A stretch of 22,532 nucleotides of DNA, taken from Paraglomus occultum. Lineage: Eukaryota; Glomeromycota; Glomeromycetes; Paraglomerales; Paraglomeraceae. This document shows, piece after piece, positions 21,886 through 22,532 of the stretch (its first letter is position 1; each line of letters opens with the position of its first letter). The notes below the pieces were generated by a model. That model searched no databases and was not told the origin of the DNA. It saw only the letters and a list, made by a program, of their open reading frames with translations. The position numbers and the translations under genes were made by a program. The DNA is taken from positions 1 through 22,532 of the forward strand of contig CAJVPJ010000530.1 of assembly GCA_910592205.1 (NCBI GenBank). Direction: 5' to 3'.

Positions 21886-22392
21886 ATTTCACTACGGGCT
21901 AGAACATTTATATCTGATATTGATATTAATATACCAAATTACTCTTTAGAACAACAAAAACTAAGGATCTCGCCTTTTGTAAATTTCATCAAGGAGACTG
22001 TAATGTTGTCAACTTTTTCACAAAGAAATTTGGCTCATGTTTATTCAGGGCATTCTCCTGATAATAATAATAATAATAATAATAAGTGGCATAACTGTTT
22101 TATCTGGCTGTCTGATGAGGGTACCCTACGCCTGGAAATCCCAAACAGCTCAGAGTCAAAAGCACCAGATCTCGAAAGAACATTTGCAATCGATATGATT
22201 GTATATTAATATGAAGGGGTCTATGTATATGGCTTACTCAACATTGGGACACTAAAAGTAAGCAAAGAAAAAACCTATCACTTTGGAACAAATCTTCAAA
22301 AATTGATGCTGAAACTGACGGTAAGTATTGTTAAATATTTTAACTGTCTTGGTTTTGATATAAATCTTACCAATACTAATACTTTATCTTAG
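21886..22392 (+). pseudogene. Stop-interrupted protein-coding frame, family not recognised
   Basis: One plus-strand frame is open from 21886 to 22206, broken by a single TAA at 22207-22209, and then open again to the TAG at 22390-22392. A gtaagt donor at 22321 after KLMLKLT would end an exon there. Readable segments include SPFVNFIKETVMLSTFSQ, HVYSGHSPD, an asparagine run, KWHNCFIWLSDEGTLRLEI and, after the stop, YEGVYVYGLLNIGTLKVS. The composition is coding-like on both sides of the stop in the same frame, which suggests a decayed gene or a non-functional copy from a dispersed family. A tag acceptor at about 21893-21895 could start the exon. No start exon is seen between it and ADE1. I cannot name the family. 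Confidence 0.5.
22061..22085. repeat. (AAT)n microsatellite coding for an Asn run
   Basis: A 25-bp ATA/AAT run inside the stop-interrupted frame encodes a short poly-asparagine tract. The same trinucleotide forms the microsatellite in the PRMT5/SPT3 promoter. Confidence 0.95.
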
Positions 22393-22471
22393 ATAATTTA
22401 TAATTTGTAGCCAAAACTCATTACTATTACCCCCGAATACTAATACTAATACATGACTTTTACCTACAATG

Positions 22472-22532
22472 ATTAACAACATTGTCGAAGTGAACATTGC
22501 AGGCACTCTTCGCATCACCAAGATGGTTGTAT
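22472..22532 (+). pseudogene. Exact inverted copy of part of ketoacyl reductase exon 5, cut by the window edge
   Basis: These 61 bases are identical to the reverse complement of 19073-19133, inside exon 5 of the Ifa38-type gene, and code for residues I165 to V184 on the plus strand. Identity stops abruptly at 22471/22472, where the flanks diverge. An ATG at 22469-22471 lies directly before and in frame with the copied codons. The copy lacks the membrane anchor, the TGASDGIG cofactor loop and NNV, so it cannot encode a working reductase from this ATG. The rest of the copy lies beyond the window. Confidence 0.85.

Noticed and set aside
1-22532. Biosynthetic gene cluster, CRISPR, prophage or defence island
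   Set aside because: The genes are unrelated housekeeping genes with introns, in mixed orientation. No such system is supported.

Overview
This is a gene-dense nuclear segment of an AT-rich eukaryote, most likely a fungus. Almost every gene is split by short GT-AG introns of about 50-200 bp. I joined exons by hand using splice-site phase and similarity to known families. The product set is fungal in character: a G-gamma subunit with a C-terminal CaaX box, a stand-alone Ade1-type SAICAR synthetase, an Ifa38-type ketoacyl-CoA reductase and SAGA subunit Spt3. About 54 introns in 11 well-supported genes, together with the AT richness and AAT/TTA microsatellites, suggest an early-diverging lineage (Mucoromycota or Glomeromycotina-like). 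That placement is inference, not proof.

Layout from left to right. NUG1/GNL3L-type ribosome-assembly GTPase (+, 350-2084). SUB1/PC4 coactivator (+, 2666-3491). A weakly supported hypothetical gene (-, 3867-4372). ERV25/TMED10 p24 cargo receptor (+, 5534-6568). A RanBP2-type zinc-finger protein with a presequence-like N-terminus and a tandem-repeat tail (-, 6807-7649). A heterotrimeric G-gamma subunit (-, 8246-8817). NudC (+, 9523-10500). An EndoU-family endoribonuclease (-, 10622-11984). A 1.65-kb stretch with no assignable gene. PRMT5/Hsl7 arginine methyltransferase (-, 13638-16635). SPT3 (+, 16863-18143). Very-long-chain 3-oxoacyl-CoA reductase (-, 18378-19950). ADE1 (-, 20210-21647). A stop-interrupted frame (+, 21886-22392). 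An exact 61-bp inverted copy of part of the ketoacyl reductase gene, cut off by the window edge (22472-22532).

The neighbours do not form a pathway or cluster. They are mostly conserved housekeeping genes in mixed orientation, with head-to-head pairs (PRMT5/SPT3 and G-gamma/NudC) sharing short upstream regions and several tail-to-tail pairs. I found no tRNA, rRNA, CRISPR array or intact transposon. The points most worth a second look are the truncated inverted copy of the reductase with a new in-frame ATG at its junction, the apparently mitochondrial RanBP2 zinc-finger protein with an expanding repeat, the EndoU gene, and the decayed frame at the right end.
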